Part shown: one piece after another, positions 9,853 to 23,731 of the stretch | How the letters are laid out: every line of letters starts with the position of its first letter | How positions within the stretch are numbered: position 1 is the stretch's first letter | Origin: Pithys albifrons albifrons | Taxonomy: Eukaryota > Chordata > Aves > Passeriformes > Thamnophilidae | Reading direction: 5' to 3' | Length of the DNA stretch: 64,000 nt | Assembly: GCF_047495875.1 (NCBI RefSeq) | Contig: NC_092459.1 | Location: forward strand, 97,063,560 to 97,127,559 | Translations under genes and position numbers: made by a program | The notes under the pieces: generated by a model | What the model was told of the DNA's origin: nothing | The model's database searches: none | The model's input: only the letters and a program-made list of their open reading frames with translations

Positions 9853-12258
9853 CTGTCAGGCAAGGTACATCATTATAAGTGGTGAGCAAGCACTGAAGAG
9901 ATCTTAGTCATTGCTATGTTTGGTAAAATGTGATAGAAAGCAGAGGTGAGAAGCAGATTGCAATAAAGTAAGAAATCACAGAATGTAATTTGACATGGAT
10001 TTGGACAAATAAAGATTGACATAATAAAGACTTCCCATTGTCTGCTTATCATTTCCTTAAATCATTCTGCCTGTTGAACAAATAAAAAAAATTATATATT
10101 AATTCTATCTGAGAACCACTGTGGATGCCAAAAGTACTTCTTCCCTTGCTCCATCTCAGAGAACCTGCATGCTTTGCACCGTTCTTGCTCCTCATAGACA
10201 TCAAGCCTAAAGTTTTCCTCAAAATAGGTAAGTTTCAGCCCTTGGGACTATTTTTCAACATGCATTTCATTATGTAGTACACCTCTTATCTATCAAACAT
10301 ATCCATATCTGAATTTAGAAGAAGGTATTTCAGCACTGGAGATGACATATGATACGGAACTCTAAGCTAGTACAGAAAAGCCTGGGAAATACAATGAATT
10401 ACACAGTAAAGACAAATGCATAGATCTACATATCCAGGTATGTATCTGCCACTGAAATGGAATATCACTAACTCAACACTTTGAAACTCCTAAGAAAGAG
10501 ATGTATGCTACATGTGGGCAGTCAACATTCGCATGTGAATCTCCTCCTCAAGAAAAGATACCAATGTCCTCCTCCAACAGATGCAGGAGTATCACAGAAG
10601 TCAACTTCTGTCTTTGTTAACATCTTGAACTTGCAAGAGTTCTGTTGTACTTCAAAAGCAAAACCAGTTTTGCTCTAACACTGGATACTCCCATGAACTT
10701 AAAAATATCCTGTCACAGCATCATGACATCTGTTTTCACTTCAGAGTAATGGGAGAACAACAAAAGATAGACAAGACCATCTTGGCTCATTCTGACTTTG
10801 TTTACTTTTTAAGCACAGCTGGAGAAAAGTGGTAGGACAGAACAGAAAATGAAGTACAATATGTTTGAAGATGAAAGTGAAGAATTAGTTAAAGCTGAAG
10901 ATACCATTAAAACCCTGTTCAGTGTAAAGCAAGGGAAATTAAACCATATGATAAATTTTTATGTTTATATTCTAAGCACAAGGGAAAGTATTCCTCTGAT
11001 CCACTGTAACTGAGTATCTTCTCTCCACTCTATTACATATCCCTGTTTTCTACAGGGTACAGGTAAGATTTTAACTATGAACAGAGTAAAAAGAGAATTT
11101 TCATCCTCATGAGTCTAGAAAAATCTCACAAACTGTTCCTGAAATGTACCCTTTTTATCAAGATAGTCCAGTGTATGACCAGACCTTCCCACTGTCTTTT
11201 TGGATGAGCATGCAACACCTGGCTGCTGCAAATCTGTAGTCTTATAAGTTATGTTAACGAAGCATAGCCAATGCTCATGAAATTACTATCTAATGGGTGC
11301 ATCTCAGCACCCATTAGACCACAAGTAGCACACTCCACCTTCTCTTGGTGGCCTTCAGCCCAAGACCCCATGACCTCTAACCAGCCTCTTGGCTGGAAAG
11401 CCTATACTGTTGCTATGCATATGAAACAGAAAAAAAAAAACCTGGGGGTGACTTTCATCTTTCCACATGGCCAAGAAGTGCAGCTTCACAGTCTGCACTT
11501 GCATCCATCACCAATCACCTCGCCTGAAGATGTCATGAGTGACCAAATCTGTTCTGGCAGCTGGGACCTTTTTGCCTTACACACACACACAGACACAGAC
11601 ACACACATTTATATGTACATAGCTCACTTGCTGTAGCAGACCAAACAATTTGCATTTAAAAATTAAATAATTTCAGTTGTCTGTAATATAACCATATCAT
11701 TGGATCTATTAATTACTGAAAATAGTCCTTCTGAGGTTGGTTCATGTTGCATATTAACCCTTTGTTTCATTAATAGTTTAATGTGAGCATTTGATAGCAA
11801 AAACGGGGTGTTTTGATTAGTTTTGGTATAAGTCTGTTACAGAGTCTGTCTGGGAGAATGCTGACCTTTAGAAAGAAAAATTCTGCTTTTGAAGAATATT
11901 TCATGATGTTCTCTCAAAAGAAGATGTTTGCATACATAGGCTAATTCATACACTTCTCTGAGCAAATATGTGCATGAAAAGATGTAAATGTCTTTTAAAT
12001 AGGTATTTTTTAAATTCTTTTTCAAAATTCCTTTTTTCTAACTATTTTTAGTCTCCATCTTGGTAGTGCTTTTAGGTTTTTTCTAAATATTTTAAGTCGT
12101 CATCTAGGTAATGTTATTTTACCTTTATAATTCTTCTACAGGTATCTAAAAGAGCCCAAATACTCTTTATCATGGAAAAATGATTTAGACAAACAAAAAG
12201 TTCAAAATGCCAGCTTTCCAGTATGCTTAGGAATACCTGTATGCTATTTAAATATTAT

Positions 12259-12560
12259 ATGGCTTGGCTTCACAAACGAAGATTTGGGAAGGGCTCATCC
12301 CACGTGGGTGTCCTTCCAGCCTGCACAGTGGATGTTTTAGGTGAGGCACAGCGTGCGCAGAATTGGCCCCACCATTTAACTCCCAAGGTTCATCTGCCAC
12401 AGCCGAACAAGCTTGGACAGTGACGGGGAAGTCCTTAGGACTGGAACCTACAGCCCCCGGTATTCCCAGGAGGTTTCCCCATCCAAGTACTAACCGGGGC
12501 TGACCCTGCTGAGCTTCCAAGATCTGATGGGATTGGGTGTCAGGGAGGCATTGAACTGCC
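12259..12560 (-). mobile_element. 5S rRNA-derived SINE with LINE-derived body and tail
   Basis: Read on the minus strand, the element begins GGCAGTTCAATGCC and follows 5S rRNA through GGAAGCTCAGCAGGGTC and TAGTACTTGGATGGGG to CTGTAGGTT. It then matches the 5' UTR of the LINE at 49.46 kb (GTGGCAGATGAACCTT, GCTGTGCCTCACCTAA) and ends with that LINE's 3' tail (CCCTTCCCAAATCTTCG, AAGCCAAGCCAT). The 5S part carries the pol III internal promoter. Flanking duplication is unclear because both flanks are AT-rich. Diverged from its sister copy at 54.4 kb but co-linear with it. Confidence 0.85.
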
Positions 12561-12619
12561 ATATAAATATATAGACAATAAATAATGTGTTTATGTGCAA
12601 GGAACAACAGTAAAACCAG

Positions 12620-13560
12620 AAGAAGGAGTGCCTGTGCTTAGTGCACTGAGTGCTTGCAGGGCTGGAACTTCAGCCTGTTCCCTTGTGTTAGCAGTACTCT
12701 GGGAAACACTTCAGCAAACCTCTTCTTCTCTACTTCAGGCACCCTGAAACACGAGGCTGAGATGATTGCTGAGCAGCATCTGTGACAAGCCCTGATTGAA
12801 CCAACACTGCAATGATTAGAAACAGCCGCGCTGTGGAGAAGGAGCGATGGGCGCCAGGCTGGGCTCACCTGGCACCGCCACCCACGCACCAAACACTCCC
12901 AGCCCAGGCAGGGCTGGCACAAAGTAAAACACATTCCTATTTTCTGCCTGTGTCTGCAGGGACGAGGATGGACGCCCGTGCAGGGACAAGGAGCTGTGCT
13001 GGCCGCACGTCAGGGCTCTCCCCGGGCTGTGGGGCCCTCACAGCCAGCAGAAGATGTCTTGCCCTCCATTTCAATGCTGTGAGCATCCTCCATGACCTTC
13101 CCTCTCCCTTCCCAGCACACACTGACACATCCAGCCTAAATTTGTGTCTCGCATCACCTCAGGATACTCATGGCTAATTTCATTATTTTGGAGAGAAAAT
13201 GCAAATGAAGCCAGACAGCTGGTGCTTTGCTCGTGGCGAGGAGTGATGGAGGGGCCCGAGGCCTACCACATCAGAGGCTCTCGTACCCGTCTGCTCAGAC
13301 AGGCCCTGGCGGGAGGAGAGCAGGAGGCTGCGGGAGCAGCGGGAACAGATGGCAGGGAAGGTGGGAAGATGGAGAAGCAAGAGGGGCTGGAGCTGTTTGG
13401 AAGAAGAGGCACTGTCAGCTACCTGTGGGCCCAGGGAGCCTCACAGGACAGTTCAGCATCTCAGCCTTGTGGAGCTGTTTTAATTCAGCAGGGCTGTGAG
13501 AGGTGGTCACCGGTCAGGTGTGGTGCAGCATCCTTGGACAGTGGATATTTTGGGGTCTGC
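12620..13560. other. GC-rich patch of unknown origin
   Basis: Base composition rises sharply above the AT-rich surroundings, with many CpGs (for example between 12.82 and 13.03 kb). Short open frames exist on both strands in several phases, as expected from GC-rich sequence. No convincing exon, repeat family or promoter motif was recognised. It could be an old transposable-element fragment or a small CpG island. Confidence 0.4.
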
Positions 13561-14448
13561 TAATGCTGCTTTAAAGCGGCAAAGACCTTGGTTTGCAGCG
13601 AACCCTGGCTGACTGACTGCTAACTCCTAAAAACACCATAACTCTAACTCCAGTAGGTTCAGACGTTGTTTTTTAAATCCCCTTTCAAGATGAGGTAAAA
13701 ACTTAGAGAAAAAATATCTCCCCCCAGTATATGAGAGGGAGAGATTTTAAATCAATTTCTCAAATTATTCATGGAAGAAGGAAGGGAAAACAAAATCATG
13801 CCTGCAAAAAAATCTGTCACAACATTGTTTGATAAAGCACCTTTACAAGAGGTCTGCAAGAGTAATGCAGCTCGGCACAGACTGCCCAGCATTTCACAAC
13901 AGTTCAGCCCAGCTTATACCAACACAGAACAATTTTCTAAGATCTAAAAAGTTAGTGAGAGCAGGGGCATCCTAGTTGGTGTCTATAAAATACAAAAATA
14001 CTACTATTTTTATTATTACTTTTAGTGAAGTTGTAGAAATGTAAAATCTCCTTTCATTTGACATACCTGCAGGCAAATAGCAAGTGTAGAATTTTTTAAT
14101 ACAGTAGTTGGAGAGGTAGGTACTTTCAAGGGAGCAGACCTCTCCATTGCTCTTTCTCTCTCCTTCTGGGTGGTATAAGTAGATCTTTTAAACAAAAGAA
14201 TAAAAGAAAAATAGACATGAAGATGTTAAGTTGCATAAGTATCACATTCAAGCATTAAGCAGAAGCTGGAAAAGGCAAGAAAACTGTACTCAAACATTTT
14301 AACAAATTAATTGTCAAGACTTCATATGCATCCTATGCTAAATAAATCCCTCACAACTCCCTCTCTATCTATAAAAGAGTTCTCTTGGATCCCTCTGTTT
14401 AATAGTTACTCATATCTGGCTAGAAATTGTAATAATATATCAATAGAT

Positions 14449-14503
14449 TATAAAAGCTAATCACCAATCAACTGATTATAAAAGCTAATCACCAATCCAT
14501 TAG
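14449..14503. repeat. Two-copy tandem repeat, about 28-bp unit
   Basis: The phrase gattataaaagctaatcacc and its neighbour caatc appear twice in succession with one or two differences. It looks like a small local duplication. Confidence 0.7.
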
Positions 14504-14754
14504 GGAGAGTCAGTATTATCACTGAAGCAGATTCATAGGCTTCAGAGGAGATGACTGATGCTCTCCTCACAGACCTAATAACTGGTGTCTGACAACACAA
14601 CTAATAACACAGGATTCAAGACACTTGGTTCCCACTACTTTTTAGATACAGATCTGAAGTTAAACTGCTACTGTAAATCTTGTGGTCATCAGTTCAGAGA
14701 TATGCAGGCAAATACAATTTTTAGATCCCATTTGGTAAAGGGTACAAAGGGCTA

Positions 14755-15690
14755 TTGAGAGCTGTTGCTGAAGAACAAATCCCCTTCTTCTCTCCCTCTT
14801 CCCCACTCCTCACTGTCATCTGTACAAAGCCAGCCAGCTTTTCATTCACCAAATTTGTATTACTTGCCCATTTCTCCTGTGGGACTATTCTTGTGGTTTA
14901 TGTGCCTCCTCCACTCCTCCAAGTTTCTTCTTTGATATCTTTCTACACAAGGTTATGCAATACCTTCCCAGCTTTCCTTCCTTTGGTCAACAACAATGAC
15001 AGGTATGAGGGCTCCTCCTTGGGATGCTGCCTGCTCTCTTTTCCCTCAGATGCTGTGTGGCCCATGCAGGCAAAAAGCTTTTCCCTTTCTTGTCTTTTCC
15101 ACTGTGTCCTTTCTTTACTCAAATGAGGCTGCAGTAAACCTTCCTCTCCTTCTCTGCCCCATCTAATTCTGCTGCCACCAGTTGCATCGTTCAGTTCCTC
15201 CCCTTAGTAGTCCTCTCTGATTTTGACTTGATAGCCTATTCCCTCTTCTTCCCAGCATCTTTCTTTCTCTCATACTTCAGCAGCCATGAAGAAGAGTTGG
15301 CTGAACGTCAGCTGTGTTTCCCTGTCTTAACATTTGCATGTGTCCTGCAATCATATTTCAGTCTTCCTATGCTCTCTTCAACAACAAAAACGGAGTCTTC
15401 TTTTTACCCATTCTGTGCTAGCTATGGTTTCTCTCAGGTTTCTTTTCTGCTAAATACCATCTCTCTGGCTCAAACCCCTTCAGCACTGCCTGTCAGTCTG
15501 CCATCTTGCCGTGACTTTCAGCCCATCAGCTTTGACATATTCTCTTCTCACTTCCCCAAGTGTACTACTTGGGAGTTCTCTTTATCTTTGCCTAACTTTT
15601 GCAGACATTTAGGCTCATTCTCCATCACCACAGAAATTTTCTTTATGTTTTCCTCTAAATATTCTGCCAACCTCTATGTTAAGACATAAA
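14755..15690 (+). repeat. Pyrimidine-rich tract with long spurious open frames
   Basis: About 0.9 kb is strongly C/T-rich on the plus strand. It gives open frames of 123 and 153 codons rich in Ser, Phe, Leu and Pro, the composition expected from pyrimidine-rich DNA. No domain, start context or splice pattern supports a gene. Confidence 0.45.
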
Positions 15691-18600
15691 TTTGCCACTT
15701 ATTGTTAAAAATAAAATCGTGGACTCTGTGATTACAATTCCCAAGTGTTTACTGATAGGTTAAACTTAATATGAAGAAAAAAAACAAGCTTTGGCAAGGC
15801 TTCTGACATATGACTTCCTACCCAGACTTCCTTGCTTTCTCCCATTTGCTATTATCAGTTGTTCTGGTGCATATCTTGGGCATTATCTTCAACACAGCAT
15901 AGATAGAAGACTGTGTCTAAACCTTGGAGATATTTATTGCATAACATCTCCATGATATAGATTTTCATGTCAATCTATATAAAGATAACTCTTTGATGGT
16001 ATCTGCTCACTTCATATCCTGATTATTGCAACATCATTTTCTCTGTTGTGTCAGATTCATCACTTATGCTCACTTCCAGGATCTCACCAGAAATTATCCA
16101 TCATATCCTGATAAGCAGAAGGCTGATTCCCACATCCGATCAGTTTGAACTGCTATCTTTCATTACATACTCATATTTCACTGTCTTGATATTTCTCATT
16201 TGTCACAAAGCCAGAAACACAACAAATAGATTTTGGATGTAAATACACTGTAAGGTTTCCTATGGGTTAAAGATGCTTAATTTCTCAGGCTGTATTTCCC
16301 TTTTGCTTTTTCTGCATCCATATTTTGTCACTGCTTCCTATGTTGAGACTGTGATGCAAGAGCTGAGAGCCAACACTCTTTCAATCCATGTGTTCATGGA
16401 TTAATGGATTCACAACTCTTAGGTAAAACCAGATCCTATGAGCTATGCTAATGTAAAAAACAAGTCATATCAAAAAGTGAACTTAGAGAAATACTCAGTT
16501 GTGTTCATGCATCTGCTTGTTGATGGGAGAAGGATGTGGGAAATGTCAGAGGCAGCCTAGTCTTCTAGGGAGGTCATCATCCACCTATCCTGCTGATAAC
16601 TCCTTTACAGGAAACAACTATGAGTCTGACTGAGAAAGGGAGTGGGATTCTCCATCTCAAGGATTAGGATATTCATATGGAAAAGAGTCACCCTTGGGTC
16701 AGCTCTCCAGGATAAACTATAAATTTCAATTACACACTCACTGAAAAGAGAGGAAGACTGCCCAAAGAACAGTCAGAGGAATACATCTGACAGGACCTAG
16801 CCATTTTATGGGTACTGACAATTTTAAATCTTGCCAGACTGGAAGCAGTTTTGGGCAGCAGCATCAACAGAGTGGTAAATACTGCGGGAACTCTACTTGT
16901 AGACACAGGGGTATGCCCGCTTCAAGCAGAAATGAGCTGTATTAATAATCTCTCTGCCAGCTCCCACTGAAGCTGGGGCATAGCACAGCAACGCCTTGTG
17001 CAAGAGACACTAGCTGAGGAATAAAAGTTTTTTAATCTGATCTGCTCTACACTTCCAACTGTGCAAATAACACTCACACAGGACCATGCTGTCAGATTTC
17101 CACTGCTCCTTGTTCTGGAGATAGCTTAAAGACACTCTGTATCTCTGCATAGCCCTGTGTTGTAAGATGTAGGATAATACTGGGCACTGAAGATTACAGC
17201 TCCCTAAGGAGCTGTGAATTTATTCCCCCCCCCAAAAAAAAAAAAAAAAACAAAACGGTCCCAGAGTTAGAAAATATTTTCTCTTTAAATGCCCTTGTTC
17301 AGGAATAGGGTCAAAGTCAAACTTGATAATTAATAAGGATTTCATTGATTAAGCAAAAAAATTATCTGTTAACATTCCTAAGATACATAGTAGCTTTCTT
17401 TTCCTTTTTTTTTTTTTAATCCCAGAGATACTCTGTTTAGCCATCAGCATTTACAAAAGCAGCAGCACAGACATGTCAAGTTCAACATGTTTTCATTCTG
17501 TGTTACCGAGCTCAGCAGTTAGACCATTCATTAATTTCTCCTTCTCCTCCACACACCGTCTGTGCACCTCATTTATATTCACCTGCTGCCATTTGAACAC
17601 CCTGAAGAGGCACACCTGCAGTGGCAGCAGCTTCACACTACTGCTGCTGGGCTCCATGTTTTGGTCCCTTTTAAGGTTGTCTCTGTGGCAGAGCTCTTTC
17701 TGCCCTAACCCCTGGCTTCCTTGAAACCCACACTGGCTACACAGTCAGCTCTTTTGGCTTGTTTGAAATCTGCACTCAACCATAAAATGACTCCCCTCGT
17801 TTCTCCAGCACTGCACAACATTTTACCTTCTGCTTTCACATTCCTGTGTTTATGTCAGGAAACAAACTATCCCACAGTGTCTTAAATAAAGCATGCTGGC
17901 AGTGAAATAGAAAACAGACATCTTGATTCACAGAGCTGTTGACAATTTATTTCAGATCATACTTCTTGCAGCCCCTCCTCTCCATGTGGGCTTCACACAA
18001 CCTGAAATATATTACAAAGGTAGTGCTAAACATCCTGGTCTTACCATGCAAAGAGCATTTTGATTTGAAGACAGAGAGGAAAGGAGGAACTAATATGCTC
18101 ATCAACTCTTGTTCTGTCTCTTTGGAACTCCAAGTAGAAACCGTGGACTCTGGGAAGGTTGTCCTCTTCCTTCAGCCGATCCAAAGTTAAATTCCTTTGT
18201 CACTTCTATAGTCAAAGCCCCAAAGGGAGAAGTCCAGCAACCTCGCTGGTGTTGAGCAGGACCACATGTCATAAAGTTAGAAGAGGCTGATCATGTATGT
18301 ATCTTCTGGCGTTTTACAGCAGCAATAGTCACTCCTGCTCTGAGCCTGGGCACCAATCTGGTTGGCAAGATTTCTTGTTAGACCTGAATTAATGGGAACC
18401 TTCAAAGTTCAGAGTAACATAATAATTTCTACACCTAATTTACTTTGCCAATAAACTCTGCTTACGGAGAAGAGTCTGCTAACCCTATATGAATGGGAAA
18501 TGCAGTATTTACTCATGTGGGCTCTTTTAGATGCACAAAAAGTAAATACACGATACATCCATGGCCACAGACATTGGGCAAAAACTGGGAGATAATGGAT

Positions 18601-20989
18601 TTAATTCATCACATGACTCCCCTATTGAGTAGCCTGTTGGGTATTCAGAGGTGGGTGAATGTTCTCAGCCTTGTCAGTGGTGTATGAAAAGCAGTGAAAG
18701 CACATCAGGCAAGTAAACAGTGTGTTCTCGTATGTGTGCTGTGAGGTCAAGTTCAAAATTCAGGCCTTTACACCCTCACAAACTTTGCAGATGAAATCCC
18801 ATAGGCCGGTGAAGTAGAAATAAAAAGCCCATTCTCTTAAATAAAATCAGTATTACTCCAGGCTCTGATATAGTAGTGTGCAATCAAAAGAGTTGTTGAA
18901 ATTGATGAAGCCCACAGCTTAACTTGTGTGGATCACAGAAAAAAAAAGACTTCTATTTAAAATGCTCACAGTTATGAACATGACCTGAGTGTTACATTCT
19001 ATATAATAATTTAAATTTTGAAATTGAATGATAAAAGGGTAAAGCAGCAGCACACAGTGCTATCTGTCACAGGATATTTATGAAAGCAGAGGAAAAAATC
19101 TTTAAATACTTAGCTATTAAATAGCAGTTTGAAGAATAGATTCTGATATTGCTTCCAGCTACAGAGAAGCAAATCTTCCCCATTTAAGCAAGGGTGTACA
19201 TACTTCAGGCACATGGAAGAAAATTAGAAAGTAACTAAAGTTGTGTTGGTTCTGATTTTCTGACATTTATATTTTCATTTAAGACAGATGGCACATTTGT
19301 TTCTATTTTAATTATTTCTTTTGAGCTACTTTATAAGGAGGATGTGATATAATGCAGTGGCTTTCTCAGCGTGGTATAGACTTACCTACGTAACATTCCT
19401 GTGTACTCTGCATCTACCTGTGTGCATGTACCCAGTGAATGCACAAGAGAATTCAAACTATTCAGACTGGTTCTTTCTTCTCTCTAACCATGCACCACAT
19501 GATGCACATGAATTCAGCAAAGAGTGAACTAATTAGCTATATGAGAAATGCCACAGAATTTGAACTGCTTGTATGCTAATCATTAAGCCAGGCTTTAATA
19601 CCTGGTTGTAATGAGACTCCAGTTATCACTTTTCCTTATACAAGAGGCTCAAAGAAATAAAATTACAATTAAAGAGAAATATCTTTATTTGGAAGTTTGA
19701 TTAGTTAATTGTCACCTAAAACAACCAAGAATTCCCAGTGTCTGATGTATCAAGACATACCCACTTAATTCACCCCTCTGTTCAGATTCAGAGTATATCG
19801 GGAGTCAAGACTGAGAAGCTTTCATAAAGAGGAAAAAGATTACTAACTCTGGACATAATTTTCTCTCATTTTCAGAGACAAGTCAGAGGTCATTTTCACA
19901 GACAAGCCAACATTCTGCAGAGGGGAAAGGAGAACTTCAAGACCTGGTGTTGTTCAAACTGATAAAGGCATTGAAATGCTGAAAAAGCCCATGGAGAAAC
20001 AGATTAATAGATGGGTGACATCAGTCACAGGAGGTGATATGAAGTGGTGAGGTCACAAGTTAGATGGATCATGGAGGGTAGATCTGCACTTTGTCCTTTG
20101 TCCTCTCCAAGGTATTATTCAAATACAATTCCTCTGTACTTTGTGTGACATTTGCTAAAATTTTAAGACCTGTGCTTTTGAGCACTATCCTAGGAGAAAT
20201 TGTTCTGACTGACAGGGACAGGCATTTCCATAAGGTATATAGTTACTTTGATCTCATGTAAATATTGGCAATTGTAAATTATCCACTAGAGTGAGTTTTT
20301 ATTGTATCTTACACTCTATGCCCAATATACAAATGATTTAGGTAACAGTTTTGATAATTTGACTAAGAATGTATCTTAAAACAATATTAAATTATTAGAA
20401 CTGCTGCTTTAAGCAAGACTATGTTTTCTCATTTTTGAAAAAAACAGAGCCAGAAACAGGGTTCTTCATTTCCATGGAGCTACTTCACACTCAGATCCAT
20501 GACAGTGGTTTCAATTTAATTTCCACTAAATTGATTTATTTCATGTTAAAATTTTGCCAGAACACACTATAAGAGAGTATTTAGACACGGTCGGGGTTAG
20601 ACACTTCTAAATAGCAAGACCGCTCTGCTGCTGAAAACACTAACTAATTTCTGAGATATACAGCATACAAATGCTGAAAAATAAAATAAGAGAGAACAAT
20701 AAAAAATAGAGGATAGTGTATATGTTACCCTATATATAAAATCTTTCTTCAGAGCTGAAGGGCGTTTCAGTTGAAGGATTTAATAAAATACTAAAATGTT
20801 TTAAAAACCATTTAAAATACATCTAGAGATGGAAGATTTAATCCAGAAACCCCTCAAAAATTGATCTGTGCTCAGCAAATATAACAATACAACAATATTA
20901 ACATCTATTTGAAATTAACTTTATCTGAATTCCTTTCACCACAACTCTCTGGTCTCTAAAATCTTCATTCTGTTTTGACTGCTGTATAG

Positions 20990-21770
20990 AAACTGTGATT
21001 TGATATCTCATTCATAGCCCAGCTGTGCATGAACTCTGTTTAGTGCAAAGCTTTGCAAAAAGGAAAAAAAATATCTTATTTGACCATGAACTTTAGATGA
21101 TCTAGTTAGCGTTACTGTCAAGCATCCCGCGGTCTTTTTGAAAAGCAGGACTTGTCCATGTTGCCCTCTGGCCAACTTCAGTGGGATTGAAGCACTAGCG
21201 AGAGCCATCAAACTGCCTGACAGCTTGTCACCAGTGAGACTCCATTAATTTACACACATTTTCCACTGTTTGGCATTTACCATGATAACTCTTTTCTTTC
21301 CAAGCAGCTCCTGTTTGCATTTAACACTCGGGTTAATTTTCATCAGAGTTTAAATTTAGCCATCAGTTATTTCAGGGGAGCTGTCAGCCAACATATGGAG
21401 GAAAAAAATCCTTCTGAATTTATAATAAAGTGGAATCTGTTGAATGTGAAACAAAAAGCAACTGCAATATACTGCAAGGCCCCGATGGGGGGACCAGGGT
21501 CAGCAAAGAATAGCAGAGTGGATTAGTTGTTCTATTCACCGGAGTGGCATCTGAGCACCTCAGGAGCTTCTTGATATATCAAAAAATGATGGAAAGACAC
21601 AGTTCAATTTGTCCCCCTTTTATAAAGGATAATTAACCTGTCAGTCTTGCTACTTTAACAACTTCATTAAATTGAAGCAGAAATGGGTGCAGGGAGCCCC
21701 TGTCTTTTTCCAAAATGAGCACAGGGCACTTGTTTAAAGGGTTGAAAAGCCACCTCCTTCCATCTTCCTC
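20990..21770. promoter_or_regulatory. Possible conserved non-coding element
   Basis: The stretch is of more balanced complexity than its surroundings. It has TAAT-core motifs, TGACAGCTTGTCA-like palindromic phrases and an octamer-like tttgcat, but no usable splice sites or long open frame. This resembles ancient enhancers, but the call rests on texture only. Alignment across birds and reptiles would decide it. Confidence 0.25.
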
Positions 21771-22654
21771 TCCCCTAGAATAACACAATGTGATTTTCTT
21801 TTTCTTTTCCTTTTTTTTTTTTAAATCTGGTATTGACCACCCTTTCTTAAAATATAGAACTGAGTTCCCTCTTATATTGCCAAGACAAGGAATCGCCTTA
21901 ACTCCAAAGGGTGAAAATAGTCAGACATGCAAGCAACGAAAACTGCAGCAATTAAAGATGGAGCTTTCAGGGTTGCTATAACATTTCTAGCCTTCATGCT
22001 TCTCAAAGTTGAGATGACTTTTCGAGAGAAGCCAGAAGGAAACAAACCAAACTCCCAGTTTCTCCTGAAGGAAATAAAAACTTCACATTTTGTGTTCTGA
22101 GCCAGCTTAAAAATGCTGCCTCTAAAGTGAAAAGTCTTCAGACAAGTTTACATTAAATCAAATATCAAATTAATGTGTACACCTCTGAAAGACACATTTA
22201 GGATTTCAGAAAAAATAGTCCTTATAAATAATTAACTTGATAGTGGCTAAATTACTGGTCAGTCCAAAAAGCTTCATCTGGGATTTAAGAGTACTACACT
22301 GCTCTGCAAGGTATTTTGTGCACACTACAGTATTTCCTCTCCTTAGCAATTGTATATGCACAAAAGATTGAATTATATCAGAGGGAAACTATTTCCCAGA
22401 ATATCAGCTGTAACAGGAAGAGTGAATATGCTCATATACTACACTGTAATCTTGAGTTTAGAAGTTGAACATTTTCTTGGTGATTATTCAGATGAGTCTT
22501 CTGGTATTGCTTAAACAAACAAACAAAAAACAAACAAACAAGCAACTCTTGTGCCTAGTTTTATGTAAAGCATCTCACCAGTTTTATGCAGAAACTAAAC
22601 TTTATGCAACATGGCCCAACCTTCAGATGAATATAATTATATAGATTCACTTAC

Positions 22655-22692
22655 TGCAGGGGAGACTTGAATAGGGAAGTCTGCATATGAGA
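22655..22692 (-). CDS. Candidate small exon
   Basis: This is a 38-nt segment ending at a strong donor (GCA|GTAAGT). Phase 0 to 2 gives SHMQTSLFKSPL. All three frames are open, and the acceptor (AGATAAAGGCAG) is only fair. Confidence 0.3.
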
Positions 22693-23635
22693 CTGCCTTT
22701 ATCTAATTATAAGTTGAAATGATAAATTAATAAAACTAAAATAATGATGTAGTATTGTTTTTAGGCTTTGCTTCTTTGGTTTTAAATATTGATATACATT
22801 CCACCCCATAAATAAAACTCCATGGTCAATGAGAGCAGAATTTCCACACCTTAACAAACCAAAAGGAATGTAATTGGAAGTTACTCCCACCACAAATTCC
22901 CTATAAGAATAACAAATCTTATTCTTATTTGTATTAATTATTTTATGGACTCTGTGTCAGTATCTTTTAATCATAAGTGACCTACTAATGAAATAATGGG
23001 ATAACCCTCTAATCTGTATCTACAGACCCATAATGGCAGCTTCAGTTTAACATGCCATTTTTAGAACTGTATACAGATTCGCAACTACATTTAAAAGCCA
23101 CTTGAAATTTAGTATTTCAATTTACATTTTGAAATTCAGGCACAGAAATTGAAGATATTAATGTGCCAGAGCAGATTAATGTGCCACACTGGACTTGCAT
23201 TTTAGCCAAATAAATATGCGCCACCAGTTTGCCACACACATGAATAAAAAGTTAAAAATAGGATATTAATGTTCTCAGTCTTATGAAACAAATTAAATTC
23301 CTATCAATCTGAAGTTGTGGGAAGTGTTCAGCCACACAACAGTATAAGAAAGTTATTTGTGCTTTTGGTAATGGATAAGCTTAATTTTCTGTTATTCCCT
23401 GAACTCTATTCCTTAGCAAAAAGGCAACTGCATACTGATAAACTGAAGTCTGAATTTAAACTCTGCAATGTCAGAAATCTATTTCCAAAAACACGTTTGA
23501 TCTACATTTTTAAATCTCTGCTTATAATTCAAAACTTTACAAACTGATAAAAGGCTAAAATTTTCATTCAGTCCTCGGTTATCTTTTCTGGTTTTATTTA
23601 TAATATTTTAAAAAACAAATATCTGGTGGACTTAC

Positions 23636-23731
23636 AGTTTTCATTATCAAATAAAAAATGTGCAGCCCCAAACTTAACAGAGCAATTGATTTGGCATTCT
23701 TTGCATCATTCCAACACAGACTACTGTCTAC
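23636..23731 (-). CDS. Internal exon
   Basis: This is a 96-nt exon, phase 0 to 0, between TTACAAATGCAG and ACT|GTAAGT. It reads VDSSLCWNDAKNAKSIALLS then LGLHIFYLIMKT. One frame is fully open and the others are closed. Confidence 0.72.

Larger units (their letters stand above)
9853..22654. other. Exon-poor stretch, probably one or more large introns
   Basis: No convincing minus-strand exon was found here apart from weak candidates such as 32 nt near 19.4 kb (VDAEYTGMLR). The stretch holds a 5S-derived SINE, a GC-rich patch, a pyrimidine-rich tract, simple repeats (CA-rich at 11.58 kb, C/A run at 17.22 kb) and a possible conserved element near 21 kb. Open frames inside it are short or compositionally biased. 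Confidence 0.5.

Noticed and set aside
15228..15689. Plus-strand open frame of 153 codons, the longest outside the LINE
   Set aside because: The tract is pyrimidine-rich, so stop codons are rare. The predicted protein is a Ser/Phe/Leu mixture with no recognisable fold.
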